Assembly (NCBI RefSeq): GCF_000429045.1
Contig: NZ_AUBC01000031.1
Span: 1 to 45,460 of the forward strand
Source of the DNA: Salinarimonas rosea DSM 21201
GTDB lineage: Bacteria > Pseudomonadota > Alphaproteobacteria > Rhizobiales > Beijerinckiaceae
Length of the DNA stretch: 45,460 nucleotides
Direction of reading: 5' to 3'
Below, piece after piece: positions 34,422 through 42,733 of this stretch (the first letter of the stretch is position 1; every line of letters starts with the position of its first letter). The position numbers and the translations under genes were made by a program. The notes beneath the pieces are model-generated. The model saw only the letters and a list, made by a program, of their open reading frames with translations, ran no database searches and had not been told where the DNA came from.

Positions 34422-35306
34422 ATGGCGGAAGAGGGACAGCGCCTGCGGCTCGGTCGAGGCCTCGCCGCGCTCATCGGGGACATGGGGGACGACGACGAGG
34501 GCGTGGTCGATCGCGGCCGCGGCCAGCGCCGCGTGCCGATCGAGTTCCTGCGCCCCAACCCGCGCAACCCGCGCAAGGCCTTCTCCGAGAGCGACCTCGA
34601 GGATCTCGCCCAGTCGATTCGCGAGCGCGGCATCATCCAGCCCATCGTGGTGCGCTCGCTGCGCGGCCTCGCCGACGCCTACGAGATCATCGCCGGCGAG
34701 CGGCGCTGGCGCGCCGGCCAGCGCGCCGGCCTGCACGAGGTGCCGATCGTCGTGGTCGAGGCGGACGACCGGCTCTCGCTCGAGTACGCCATCGTCGAGA
34801 ACGTCCAGCGCACGGACCTCAACGCGCTGGAGGAGGCGGCGGGATACGACAAGCTCATCGCCGAGTTCGGCTATTCCCAGGCCGATCTCGGCCAGGTCAT
34901 CGGCAAGAGCCGCTCGCACGTGGCGAACACGCTGCGGCTCCTCAAGCTGCCGAAGAGCGTGCAGGACAAGCTCACGTCCGGGGCCATCAGCGCCGGTCAC
35001 GCCCGCGCCCTGCTCGCGGTGAAGGACCCGGAGGGCGCCGCGGAGCGGATCGTCGAGCAGGGCCTCAACGTGCGCGACGTCGAGCGCCTCGCCCGCGACG
35101 AGGAGACCGTCCCCGGCGCCCGCGGCGGTCGCCCCCGCACGGAGAAGGACGCCGACACCCGCGCGCTCGAGCAGGCGCTGACGGAGACGCTCGGCCTCGA
35201 CGTCGCCATCGCCGCCAAGCCCGGCGCCTCCGACGGCGAGGTGCGCATCCGCTACGCCAGCCTCGAGCAGCTCGACATGCTCTGCCGGAAGCTGCGCGGC
35301 GGCTGA
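34422..35306 (+). CDS. parB: Chromosome partitioning protein ParB
   Basis: ParB (294 aa) is a CTP-dependent DNA clamp that loads at parS. The N-terminal ParA-activating peptide (RLGRGLAALIG) is followed by the CTPase domain with GERRWRA (92-98) and ENVQRTDLN. The HTH parS-reading domain contains YSQADLGQVIGKSRSHVANTLRLLKLP (about 150-176), and a C-terminal dimerisation domain completes it. It should load at the parS in rsmG. GGGGAAAGAC precedes ATG 34422. Confidence 0.96.
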   Translation: MAEEGQRLRLGRGLAALIGDMGDDDEGVVDRGRGQRRVPIEFLRPNPRNPRKAFSESDLEDLAQSIRERGIIQPIVVRSLRGLADAYEIIAGERRWRAGQRAGLHEVPIVVVEADDRLSLEYAIVENVQRTDLNALEEAAGYDKLIAEFGYSQADLGQVIGKSRSHVANTLRLLKLPKSVQDKLTSGAISAGHARALLAVKDPEGAAERIVEQGLNVRDVERLARDEETVPGARGGRPRTEKDADTRALEQALTETLGLDVAIAAKPGASDGEVRIRYASLEQLDMLCRKLRGG

Positions 35307-35352
35307 CGGTCGGCGCGGGCGCAGGTTTCGGTTGACGCGCGGCCGTAGGTCT

Positions 35353-35367
35353 GTTCTGTTTACGTTC
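35353..35367 (+). promoter_or_regulatory. LexA (SOS) box of alphaproteobacterial type
   Basis: GTTC-N7-GTTC, the exact consensus for LexA in alphaproteobacteria, lies 60 bp before the ATG at 35428. A possible -35 TTGACG is at 35332-35337, so the box would overlap the -10 region, the usual place for repression. Confidence 0.65.
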
Positions 35368-35380
35368 TAGGGACGCGACA

Positions 35381-35409
35381 GGGGCGGGACTGGGGCGGGA
35401 CTGGGGCGG
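35381..35409 (+). repeat. Tandem 11-bp repeat in the 5' leader
   Basis: GGGGCGGGACT occurs twice head to tail (35381-35391, 35392-35402) with a third partial copy (35403-35409), between the LexA box and the gene at 35428. Confidence 0.7.
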
Positions 35410-35427
35410 ATCGGCGGAGCGCGCGCC

Positions 35428-36099
35428 ATGAGGGTTCCTCTCTTCATCCGGCAGCCGGCGATCGTCCGCCTCGGCGCAGCGCAGGTGCAGGTGCAGGCAA
35501 GGGCTTCTGCGCGGCCGGCGCCGGTGCAGAAGGGCCGGGCGCATCCGCCGGAGACGGTCGCGCTGGTGCGCTCGCTCATCGAGGGCACGATCGACTCCCA
35601 TCGCGAGCTCGCCGCGCGCACCGGGGTCGATTCCGGCACGATCTCGCGCTGGGCCGCCCGCCACGGCTGGACGCGCCCGCCCGGCGCCTGCCGGCCGGCG
35701 CCGCGGCCGCCGGAGGCGCGCTACACGCGAAACCGCATCGGCCGGACGCTGGCCCGCGAGATCCTCGCCGCCTGCACCCGCCTCGTCGACGCCATCGAGG
35801 CCGACCCGCGGCCCGATCCCGCGGCGCTCGCCGAGGCGCTCGACCTCCTCGCCCGCGCCCGCGCCGAGAGCAGGGTCCGCCGCCGCCGGCGCCTGAACCC
35901 GCCGACGAGCCCGCCCCCGCCCGAGCGCAAGCCCAAGCGCCGGCCGGGGGACCCGCCCATCACCCGCCGGTCCCGCCGCGCCCTGCGCGAGGCGCTGCGC
36001 ACCATGCAGGGCCTGCGCCCCGGCGACACGCTCGAGCGCGAGCTCGCCGACCAGCTCCGCCCGCCACCCCCGCCGCGGAGGGGGCGGGTGGGACGGTAG
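35428..36099 (+). CDS. Putative DNA-binding protein with helix-turn-helix, function unknown
   Basis: This is a 223-aa, strongly basic protein I cannot assign to a characterised family. Residues about 43-82 (ETVALVRSLIEGTIDSHREL... then ISRWAARHGW) look like a helix-turn-helix of the type in terminase small subunits and resolvases. A helical segment follows (about 100-150), then a disordered linker rich in Pro and Arg, then a second basic helical region (about 178-212). It has no signal peptide or membrane segment. GGAG lies 8 nt before ATG 35428. A perfect LexA box in its promoter suggests DNA-damage induction. It sits between parB and the converging restriction-modification operon. A phage-derived regulator is one alternative. 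Confidence 0.6.
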   Translation: MRVPLFIRQPAIVRLGAAQVQVQARASARPAPVQKGRAHPPETVALVRSLIEGTIDSHRELAARTGVDSGTISRWAARHGWTRPPGACRPAPRPPEARYTRNRIGRTLAREILAACTRLVDAIEADPRPDPAALAEALDLLARARAESRVRRRRRLNPPTSPPPPERKPKRRPGDPPITRRSRRALREALRTMQGLRPGDTLERELADQLRPPPPPRRGRVGR

Positions 36100-36102
36100 G
36101 GA

Positions 36103-38934
36103 TCACCCGACGCGAAAGACCTTCTGCACCTCGTCCCCGAAGTGGTTGATCACCTTCACGCAGATCAACCCGTTCTCCGGCGGGCGGAACGGCCGCGAGG
36201 CGGTGGCGTGCAGCTCGGCCCAGGCGGCCTCGTCGATCTCCGCCTTCAGCGCGCGCTTGAGGCTCTCGTAGGGGTCGCGGCCCAGGAAATACGCCTGGCG
36301 CACGAAGAAGCTCTCCTCGTCGTAGGCGTCGTCGATGAACCAGCAGGCGATGTCCTCGGCGGGATCCTCCGAGGAACGCACCTCGCCCGTCGTCGGATCG
36401 AAGATGTCGACGCCGCGGATCTCGACGCGCACCATTCCGTCGGGGAGAGACTCCACCGCGATGTCGGGCTCGCCGAACACCACGAACAGGTTGCCCGTCC
36501 CGGCCTTGAGCTTGTCGGCCATGCGCAGGTCCTGGTTCATGCGCGCCTTGAGCACCGTCAGCTCGCCGAAATGAAGCCGCGAATCGTCCACTTCCGGCGC
36601 GAAGGCGAAGCCGCAGACGATCAGCGAATCGAAGGCGTGCATCGCCTCGCGCGCGGCGTTCCTCACGAGGTCGAAGCCCACCGTGTCGTATTCCGGCCCG
36701 ATGGCGATGGCGGCGCGCTTCTCCGCCCCGCCCTCCCGGTAGAGCGCCTCGAAGGCGATGTAGCCGCGCTTGGAGGCGAAGGGCTTGATCCACTCGAACT
36801 CGAGCGTCTCTCCCTTCTTGGTGTTCTGCACCCCCGCCGCTTTGAGGTTCTCGTAGACGACAGTGGCGAAATCCGTCTGCGGCTGCGTCGCCCCGTCGGC
36901 GACCGCGTCGCCGCCGCCCTCGCCCAGCGCGTCGAGGAGCGCCGGGTCCTCGGCGAGCGGCAGCACGCGGTGCGGCGACAGGCTCTCGACGGTGAAGGGG
37001 CCGGAGACGCGCACCACGCCCTTGGCCTTGTACGGCCGGTCGTAGAGCAGCTCCACCTCGGCGTTGCGCGCGATCGAGGCGTCGATCTCGGCCTGCCGCT
37101 CCCGGCGCAGCGACCAGAATTCCGCGTGCGCCTCGATGGCGGAGGCCGGCCAGCTCGGCTGCGTCTCGCGCGGGACCTGCCACTCTTCCCAGGCCTCGCC
37201 CAGCGCCGTGTTCAACGTTCCGCGCATCTCCTCCAGCCGAGGCTCGTAGGCGGCGTGGATCTCGTCGATCTCGGTGTTGTTGGCGATGGCTTTCAGCGTC
37301 ACCCGCGGCACGCGCTCGTAGACGAAGCCCTGGCGCAGATCGGGCCTGCCGCCGTGGTCCGGCCCCGGCACGGGCCGGCCGAGGATCGCGCTCTCCTTTG
37401 CCGCGCCCTCCTCCGAGTCGCGCGGGATGTAATAGTCGAATTTCGCCGCCATCAGCCGGGTGCGCGCCAGCGCCAGCGCGACACGGCTCGTGTCGATGGT
37501 GATCCAGCGCCGGCCCCATTGCTCGGCGACGTAGGCCGTCGTGCCGGACCCGCAGGTGGGGTCGAGCACGAGGTCACCGGGGTCGGTGGTCATGAGGAGG
37601 CAGCGTTGGACGACTTTCGAAGAAGTCTCGACGACGTACTGCTTATCAGAAGTAAATCCCGCGATGACAGTATCAGTCCAGAAATTGTCAACGGGGTAGG
37701 CCTTAAAATCGTCCAGAAAGCGGACATAGTAAAGACCCTTCTGAGTTGCCGATAGGCGATCAGCCTTGAGGAGGCGCTCCATCCCGCGCTCATTTGTTTT
37801 CCAGCGGACTTTTTCGCTGGGGCGGATTACCCTACCATCTATACTTACCGGGAACCAGGATGCGGCTCCTTCTCCCTTATCTCGTCCCACACTTTGGCTG
37901 GTGAGATTATCTATCCGGAAGATTCGCGCGCCGGAAGGTAGAGAGCTTGGATCCAAGCGTTCTTGCTCGGACAGCGCGCGTGTATCCCCATCTGAAAGGA
38001 GCGCCCTTGTGTATGCACTTCCTCCCCCGCCACCGATAGATTTCAGCTTGAGCGGTTGTCGGTATTTTACGCGCTCGCGGTCTTTAGCAAACCAAACGAT
38101 AGCGTCATAAACGCCAGGGAGGTACTCTGAAGTTGCGCCACTTGTTTTCAAGAAGATGATGTTTGCCATAGCATTGGCAGGACCAAAAACTTCATCTAGT
38201 AAGCTTCTGACTAGATGCAAGTTCTCTTCGCCGATCTGTACAAAGATGCTACCGCTCTCTGCGAGAAGGTCTCGCGCAGCAACAAGCCGGTCGCGCAAAT
38301 ATTGTAGGTACGAATGGAGCCCGTCCTTCCATGTATCCCGAAACGCCCGAACCACCTCCGGCTCACGCGACATACTCTCGAGCTTTCCGTCCTTGACGTC
38401 GCGCGTGCGGGTCGAGGGCTGCCAATTCGAGTTGAACTTGATCCCGTAGGGCGGGTCGAAATAGATCGCCTGCACCCGCCCACGCAGGTTCTCCCGCTCG
38501 GCGAGGCTCGCCATCACGAGAAGCGAGTCGCCCAGGATCATCCGGTTCGCCCAATTGGCGTCGTGCGCGTAGAACTCGGTCTTCGCCTCGGGGTCGTCGA
38601 TGCCGTCGAAATCGGCGAACAGGTCCACCTGCTCGGCCTTGTCCTCCTTGCGCGCCCTGGTGCGCCGCTGCAGGTCGGCGACGATCGCCTCGGGCCGGAT
38701 CTTCTCCTGGATGTAGATCGGCGCCGCCTCCACCGCGAGCGGCCCCGCATCCTCCGCATCCTTACCCCGCCAGACGAGTTGCGGGTCGAGGTCCGGGTTG
38801 CGCGGATACAGCAACGTCTTCGCCCCGTCGTCCGGCGCGAAGGCCTGGAGCTCGGCGGTGGGGATGTTGGTGCGCTTGGCCTCGCCGTGTTGGTAGGCGT
38901 CGACGTCGGCGGTGGTGGGGCGGGTGGGGGGCAT
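36103..38934 (-). CDS. Type III-like DNA methyltransferase (Mod)
   Basis: This is a large beta-type N6-adenine or N4-cytosine methyltransferase (943 aa). The catalytic motif DPPY (about residue 160) precedes the SAM motif DPTCGSGTTAYVA (about 457). Between them lies a target-recognition region of about 240 residues, coded by DNA of about 48% GC against about 70% elsewhere. The long C-terminal half (from about 500) is a conserved extension seen in Mod proteins paired with DEAD/DEAH-type Res subunits. It is the third gene of the res-nuclease-mod operon and starts 7 bp after the small nuclease-like gene. It should both protect the host and set the recognition sequence for Res. Confidence 0.88.
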   Translation of the reverse strand: MPPTRPTTADVDAYQHGEAKRTNIPTAELQAFAPDDGAKTLLYPRNPDLDPQLVWRGKDAEDAGPLAVEAAPIYIQEKIRPEAIVADLQRRTRARKEDKAEQVDLFADFDGIDDPEAKTEFYAHDANWANRMILGDSLLVMASLAERENLRGRVQAIYFDPPYGIKFNSNWQPSTRTRDVKDGKLESMSREPEVVRAFRDTWKDGLHSYLQYLRDRLVAARDLLAESGSIFVQIGEENLHLVRSLLDEVFGPANAMANIIFLKTSGATSEYLPGVYDAIVWFAKDRERVKYRQPLKLKSIGGGGGSAYTRALLSDGDTRALSEQERLDPSSLPSGARIFRIDNLTSQSVGRDKGEGAASWFPVSIDGRVIRPSEKVRWKTNERGMERLLKADRLSATQKGLYYVRFLDDFKAYPVDNFWTDTVIAGFTSDKQYVVETSSKVVQRCLLMTTDPGDLVLDPTCGSGTTAYVAEQWGRRWITIDTSRVALALARTRLMAAKFDYYIPRDSEEGAAKESAILGRPVPGPDHGGRPDLRQGFVYERVPRVTLKAIANNTEIDEIHAAYEPRLEEMRGTLNTALGEAWEEWQVPRETQPSWPASAIEAHAEFWSLRRERQAEIDASIARNAEVELLYDRPYKAKGVVRVSGPFTVESLSPHRVLPLAEDPALLDALGEGGGDAVADGATQPQTDFATVVYENLKAAGVQNTKKGETLEFEWIKPFASKRGYIAFEALYREGGAEKRAAIAIGPEYDTVGFDLVRNAAREAMHAFDSLIVCGFAFAPEVDDSRLHFGELTVLKARMNQDLRMADKLKAGTGNLFVVFGEPDIAVESLPDGMVRVEIRGVDIFDPTTGEVRSSEDPAEDIACWFIDDAYDEESFFVRQAYFLGRDPYESLKRALKAEIDEAAWAELHATASRPFRPPENGLICVKVINHFGDEVQKVFRVG

Positions 38935-38941
38935 TGGCGAC

Positions 38942-39580
38942 TTACCTGGAAATCAAGAAGGTGGCGGACCCGACATTGAAGCCGTCGATCGGCATGGGGC
39001 GTAGATCCGCTTTGACCGCCATGCCATATTCGCCCGCCAGCTCCTTCATGGCGCGGCCGATCGCGTCGCATGAGCTTTTCGAGCGGTCCGGACGGTTCAC
39101 ATCGAACCGAAAGGTCGTCGCGACCACGCCGTAGCGGATGGAGCCACAGAAGTTCCGGCCGAAGAAGTATATCCAGTCGAGAATGCGCTTGGCGTCGGTC
39201 AGCAGCTTCGCATCCAATCCCGTCTTCACCTCGATCAGCGATCGAGGAAGCGAGTTGGAATTCCAAAGCACGATGTCGACCCGTCCGGTCGACTTCTTTT
39301 TCAGTTCACTCAGCTCCTTGGCGGGGCGCCCCCTCCCGGGTGCCGCGTCGGCCCACTCGACGAGTTCTCCGAACACCTGTTCAAGAGTGATCCAGTTCCT
39401 CGCGCCAAGCGCATCCGCACGCGCTTTGATTTCTCTAGCCGCATAGACCGTCGTCACGCTCTCCACCAGATGCCGCCTTTTGGTACCGCCACCAGTCCAG
39501 CCGATGTACTCCTTGACGGCATTGGAGAAGCCGACGTGAATTGCATCGACGACTTCGTTTCGCCCCATTGCGCCCGCCAT
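38942..39580 (-). CDS. Small PD-(D/E)XK-like protein inside the restriction-modification operon
   Basis: This is a 212-aa protein between res and mod. Residues about 105-125 read GRVDIVLWNS...RSLIEVKTG, the D-x(n)-E-x-K pattern of restriction-endonuclease-like folds. The region after it (WIYFFGRNFCGSIRYGVVATTF) could be the core beta sheet. I do not recognise a named family. Its ATG shares one base with the res stop (TGATG), so it is translated with res. It uses a TAA stop and has about 52-58% GC, like the mod target-recognition region and unlike its flanks. Possible roles are a second nuclease, an accessory to Res, or a host-protection factor. Confidence 0.65.
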   Translation of the reverse strand: MAGAMGRNEVVDAIHVGFSNAVKEYIGWTGGGTKRRHLVESVTTVYAAREIKARADALGARNWITLEQVFGELVEWADAAPGRGRPAKELSELKKKSTGRVDIVLWNSNSLPRSLIEVKTGLDAKLLTDAKRILDWIYFFGRNFCGSIRYGVVATTFRFDVNRPDRSKSSCDAIGRAMKELAGEYGMAVKADLRPMPIDGFNVGSATFLISR

Positions 39581-42567
39581 CACGCAGCCTCCCTCTTCCC
39601 CGCCGCGATCCCCCGCAGCACCCGCTCCGCCTCGTAAATATCCTGCCCGATCTCCACGAACGCCCAGCGCCCGAAGCGTGCGGCGTGGTTCACCGCGGGC
39701 AGCCAGATCCCCGTCGCGACGTCCGCCTTGGCGGCGTCCCTGTTGTCCTTCAGCCCCTTGATCTCGACGACGAGGTTGAGCGGCTCCGCGCCGCCGTCGC
39801 GCAGGCGCACGACGTAGTCCGGGCGGTAGCGGCGCTCGGCGCCGGCATAGTGGTAGGGGATCTCGAAGTGGAGGGCGTGGTTCTTCACGTAGGAGACCAC
39901 CACGTCCTCCATCCGCTCCAGCGTCTCGGCGAAGGCGAGCTCCCATTCGGAATCGGCCACCACATGGTCCACCGGCGAGAGCCGCGTCTCGAAGAGCAGC
40001 GTCTTCGTCGTGGTGAAGTCGACGTGGTTGGTCGAGCCCTCCGGCGTGAACGGGTCGAGGATCGGCAGCGTGCGTTCGCTCTCGCCCGCCCCGGATTGCC
40101 CCCGGGCGCAGGCGGTGTGGATGCGGTTCGCGGCCTCGTCGGCGAACTGGCGGAACTTCATGAATTGCTTCGGCACCTCGCCGCGTGTCACGAGGCAGGT
40201 CTCGAACCAGCGTTCCGTGATGCGCACGAGCTCCGGGAAGCGCCAGACCTCCACGGCGCCCTCGTCGTCGCGGAAATACTTGCGCAGCGTGTGGCCGGCG
40301 ACGTCGAAGATCACCGATTTCAGCCGCAGCCGCTCGGCGTCCTCGCGCAGATCGAAGGTGATGCCCTGGCCGATGAACGGCTCGTTCTCGACCTGGGTCG
40401 GGATCATGTCCGGTGTCAGCTCGTAGCGGCTGTTCGCGGTGAAGGTCGCGGTCAGCGGCGTGCGCGGGAACACGAGGCGGTAGCCCTGCACGCGCGGAAA
40501 GCGGATCGCCAGATCCGGCCGATCACGGCGCGTGCGCACGTGGGTGAGCGGCGGCGGGGGCTTCGGCACGGTCTTCGTCTTGGAGGCGTTGGCGAAGGTG
40601 AAGGGGATGCCGAGCACGTCGGCGTATTCCACCGGAAAGCGGCCGTCGCTCCCGACCTCGTAGGACATCCGCCGCAGGCCGCGGCCCACCACCTGCTCGC
40701 AGAGCAGCTGCGTGCCGAAGGCGCGCACGCCCAGGATGTGCGTCACCGTGTTGGCGTCCCACCCCTCGGTGAGCATCGACACCGAGACGACGCAGCGGAT
40801 GTCGCCGCCGAGCTTGCCGGGGCGACCGACGGTGTTCATCACCTCGCGCAGGATGTCCTGCGGCGACGTCTTCTCGGGGTCCCCCTCGCCGCGCCGGCGC
40901 TTCTCCTCCTTGAAGCGCGCGATCTCGGGCTGCGCGACGCGCAGGAACTCGTCGGAGAGCGCCTCGCCCGAATCGAGCTGCTCGGAATCGATCAGCAGCG
41001 TGCGCATCGGCCGCGCCTCGCGGCCGTGATCGTCGATGTTCTGGAACAGCGTGAGGCGACCCGGCACATGGCGCGATGGCCCGCCGTTCGGGTCCTCGAT
41101 CTCGTAGCCGGCGATGTAGTCGTAGATCAGCTTCGACGTGGTCGTGTTGTTGCACACCACGATGAAGACCGGCGGGCGCCCGAGACGCGGCTGCTTCTCC
41201 CATTCCGCGTGCACCTCGGCGTAGTGGCCGTAGAGTGCGCCGAGCGCGCTCTCCAGCAGGCCGGGCAGGTCCTGCGGGTCCATCGCGATCTTCGACTGCT
41301 TGGCCCGCCCCTTGCGCGGCAGCGGCCGGTCGCCCGCCTGGATGTTGCGGTAGAGATTGCGGAAGAGCGGCATCTCGCCGGCCACCCGGTCGTCGAGCAC
41401 GGGAATGCGCGGCACCTTCACGATGCCGCTCTCGATCGCGTCCAGCAGTGAGAAGTCGGAGACGACCCAGGGGAACAGCGCCCCCTCCTCGTGGCCGGAA
41501 CCGCGCAGGAAGAAGGGCGTCGCCGAGAGATCGTGCACGGCCTTGACGCCGAGCACGCGGTCGAACGCACGGATGCCGGAGATCCAGACGAGCGCCTTCT
41601 TTTCGTTCTCCTTGGCCTCGTCCTTCTCCTCGGCGTCGAGCGCGCCGGTCGGCGCCGTGTCGGCCTTCTCGTAGCAATGGTGCGCCTCGTCGTTGAGGAC
41701 GAGGATGCCCTTGCGGCCCATCAGGTCCTTGGCGACGCGCCGAACGATCTGCCCGTCGGTCTCGGTGAAGCGCTTCTCCCCGTCGAGTCCGCCGAGCACC
41801 TGGCGATTGAGCTTGGAGACCTGCTCCGTCTCCTTCGGCATGAAGGCGTGGTAGTTGGTGATGACGATGCGCGCCTTGCCGAGCCCGTCGCGCAGGTCGG
41901 AGGGGACGAGGTCGAGCGCCGCGTAAACGTTCTCCGGGTCGCTCGGCATGAGCACCCGCAGCCGGTCCTTGATGGTAATGCCCGGGCAGACCACGAGGAA
42001 CGCGTCGGTGAACATTTTCGAGTTCGGCCGACGCGCCTTGTTCACCGCGTGCCAGGCGATGATCATCGCCATCACCGTCGTCTTGCCGGAGCCGGTGGCC
42101 ATCTTCGAGGCGAGGCGATGGAGGCCCGGGTTCTTGTCGGCGTTCGCCTCCTCGATCTGGCCGCGGAAGCGGGTCGGGTCGACCTCGGTGAGGTAGATCA
42201 GCGTCTCCAGCGCCTCGACCTGGCAGAAGAAGAGCCTTCGCGTGCGCGCCGGGTCGGTCCAGTGCTCCAGCAGGCGGCGCGTCTCGGGAGTGACGCGGCC
42301 GAGCCGGTCCGGGGACTTGCGCCAGGCGTCGACGCGCTCGCGGATGCGGTTGACCAGCCGGTTCTCCTCCACCCGCTGGGCGAGGTCGCCGAGATCGAGT
42401 TCGGGGTCCTTGCGCTTGCGGCGCGCCTGCGGCACCGGGACGATCTGCACGCTGGGTCGGCGCCCATCGAGCAGCATGCCCGTGGGCTGGCCCTCGTCGC
42501 TCAGCTGATAATGCTGGCGCGGCGCCTCGAATGGTTTGTTGACGACCGGATTCGTGCCGAAGCTCAT
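39580..42567 (-). CDS. Type III-like restriction endonuclease subunit (Res)
   Basis: This is a superfamily 2 translocase-nuclease, 995 aa. Walker A is MATGSGKT (156-163), the DEAH-type box is in VLNDEAHHCYEK, motif III is SATPFF, and motifs V-VI are in MLTEGWDANT and QVVGRGLRR. A C-terminal PD-(D/E)XK nuclease follows (RPDYVVRL...VVEIKGLKD, about 930-960). It cuts unmethylated foreign DNA together with Mod. The start is ATG 42567 (MSFGTNPVV), and it is the first gene of the three-gene operon. It diverges from lutB over 166 bp. GC is near the genome level, unlike the gene after it. Confidence 0.88.
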   Translation of the reverse strand: MSFGTNPVVNKPFEAPRQHYQLSDEGQPTGMLLDGRRPSVQIVPVPQARRKRKDPELDLGDLAQRVEENRLVNRIRERVDAWRKSPDRLGRVTPETRRLLEHWTDPARTRRLFFCQVEALETLIYLTEVDPTRFRGQIEEANADKNPGLHRLASKMATGSGKTTVMAMIIAWHAVNKARRPNSKMFTDAFLVVCPGITIKDRLRVLMPSDPENVYAALDLVPSDLRDGLGKARIVITNYHAFMPKETEQVSKLNRQVLGGLDGEKRFTETDGQIVRRVAKDLMGRKGILVLNDEAHHCYEKADTAPTGALDAEEKDEAKENEKKALVWISGIRAFDRVLGVKAVHDLSATPFFLRGSGHEEGALFPWVVSDFSLLDAIESGIVKVPRIPVLDDRVAGEMPLFRNLYRNIQAGDRPLPRKGRAKQSKIAMDPQDLPGLLESALGALYGHYAEVHAEWEKQPRLGRPPVFIVVCNNTTTSKLIYDYIAGYEIEDPNGGPSRHVPGRLTLFQNIDDHGREARPMRTLLIDSEQLDSGEALSDEFLRVAQPEIARFKEEKRRRGEGDPEKTSPQDILREVMNTVGRPGKLGGDIRCVVSVSMLTEGWDANTVTHILGVRAFGTQLLCEQVVGRGLRRMSYEVGSDGRFPVEYADVLGIPFTFANASKTKTVPKPPPPLTHVRTRRDRPDLAIRFPRVQGYRLVFPRTPLTATFTANSRYELTPDMIPTQVENEPFIGQGITFDLREDAERLRLKSVIFDVAGHTLRKYFRDDEGAVEVWRFPELVRITERWFETCLVTRGEVPKQFMKFRQFADEAANRIHTACARGQSGAGESERTLPILDPFTPEGSTNHVDFTTTKTLLFETRLSPVDHVVADSEWELAFAETLERMEDVVVSYVKNHALHFEIPYHYAGAERRYRPDYVVRLRDGGAEPLNLVVEIKGLKDNRDAAKADVATGIWLPAVNHAARFGRWAFVEIGQDIYEAERVLRGIAAGKREAA

Positions 42568-42733
42568 GCCCACCCCCGGTGGAAGAGCAAGCGCAGGAGG
42601 CGCGCAACTGTCAAGATGCCGAACATTCCTACTTCCCCGCACCGCGTGCCCCGCGACTCCCCACCCCCTCGCCATCCCCCCGTTCCCCCGCTACAACTTC
42701 CTCCACGACCCGCCCGCCCCGGGAGCCCGCCGC
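42568..42733. other. Divergent region between res and lutB
   Basis: These 166 bp must carry the promoters of the restriction operon (leftward) and lutBC (rightward). I see no clear operator, and no remnant of lutA. Confidence 0.4.

Noticed and set aside
36062-36102. G/C-rich inverted repeat at the end of the SOS-box gene as an intrinsic terminator.
   Set aside because: The arms pair imperfectly, lie inside the coding sequence and have no T-tract; it may simply reflect Pro/Arg codons.
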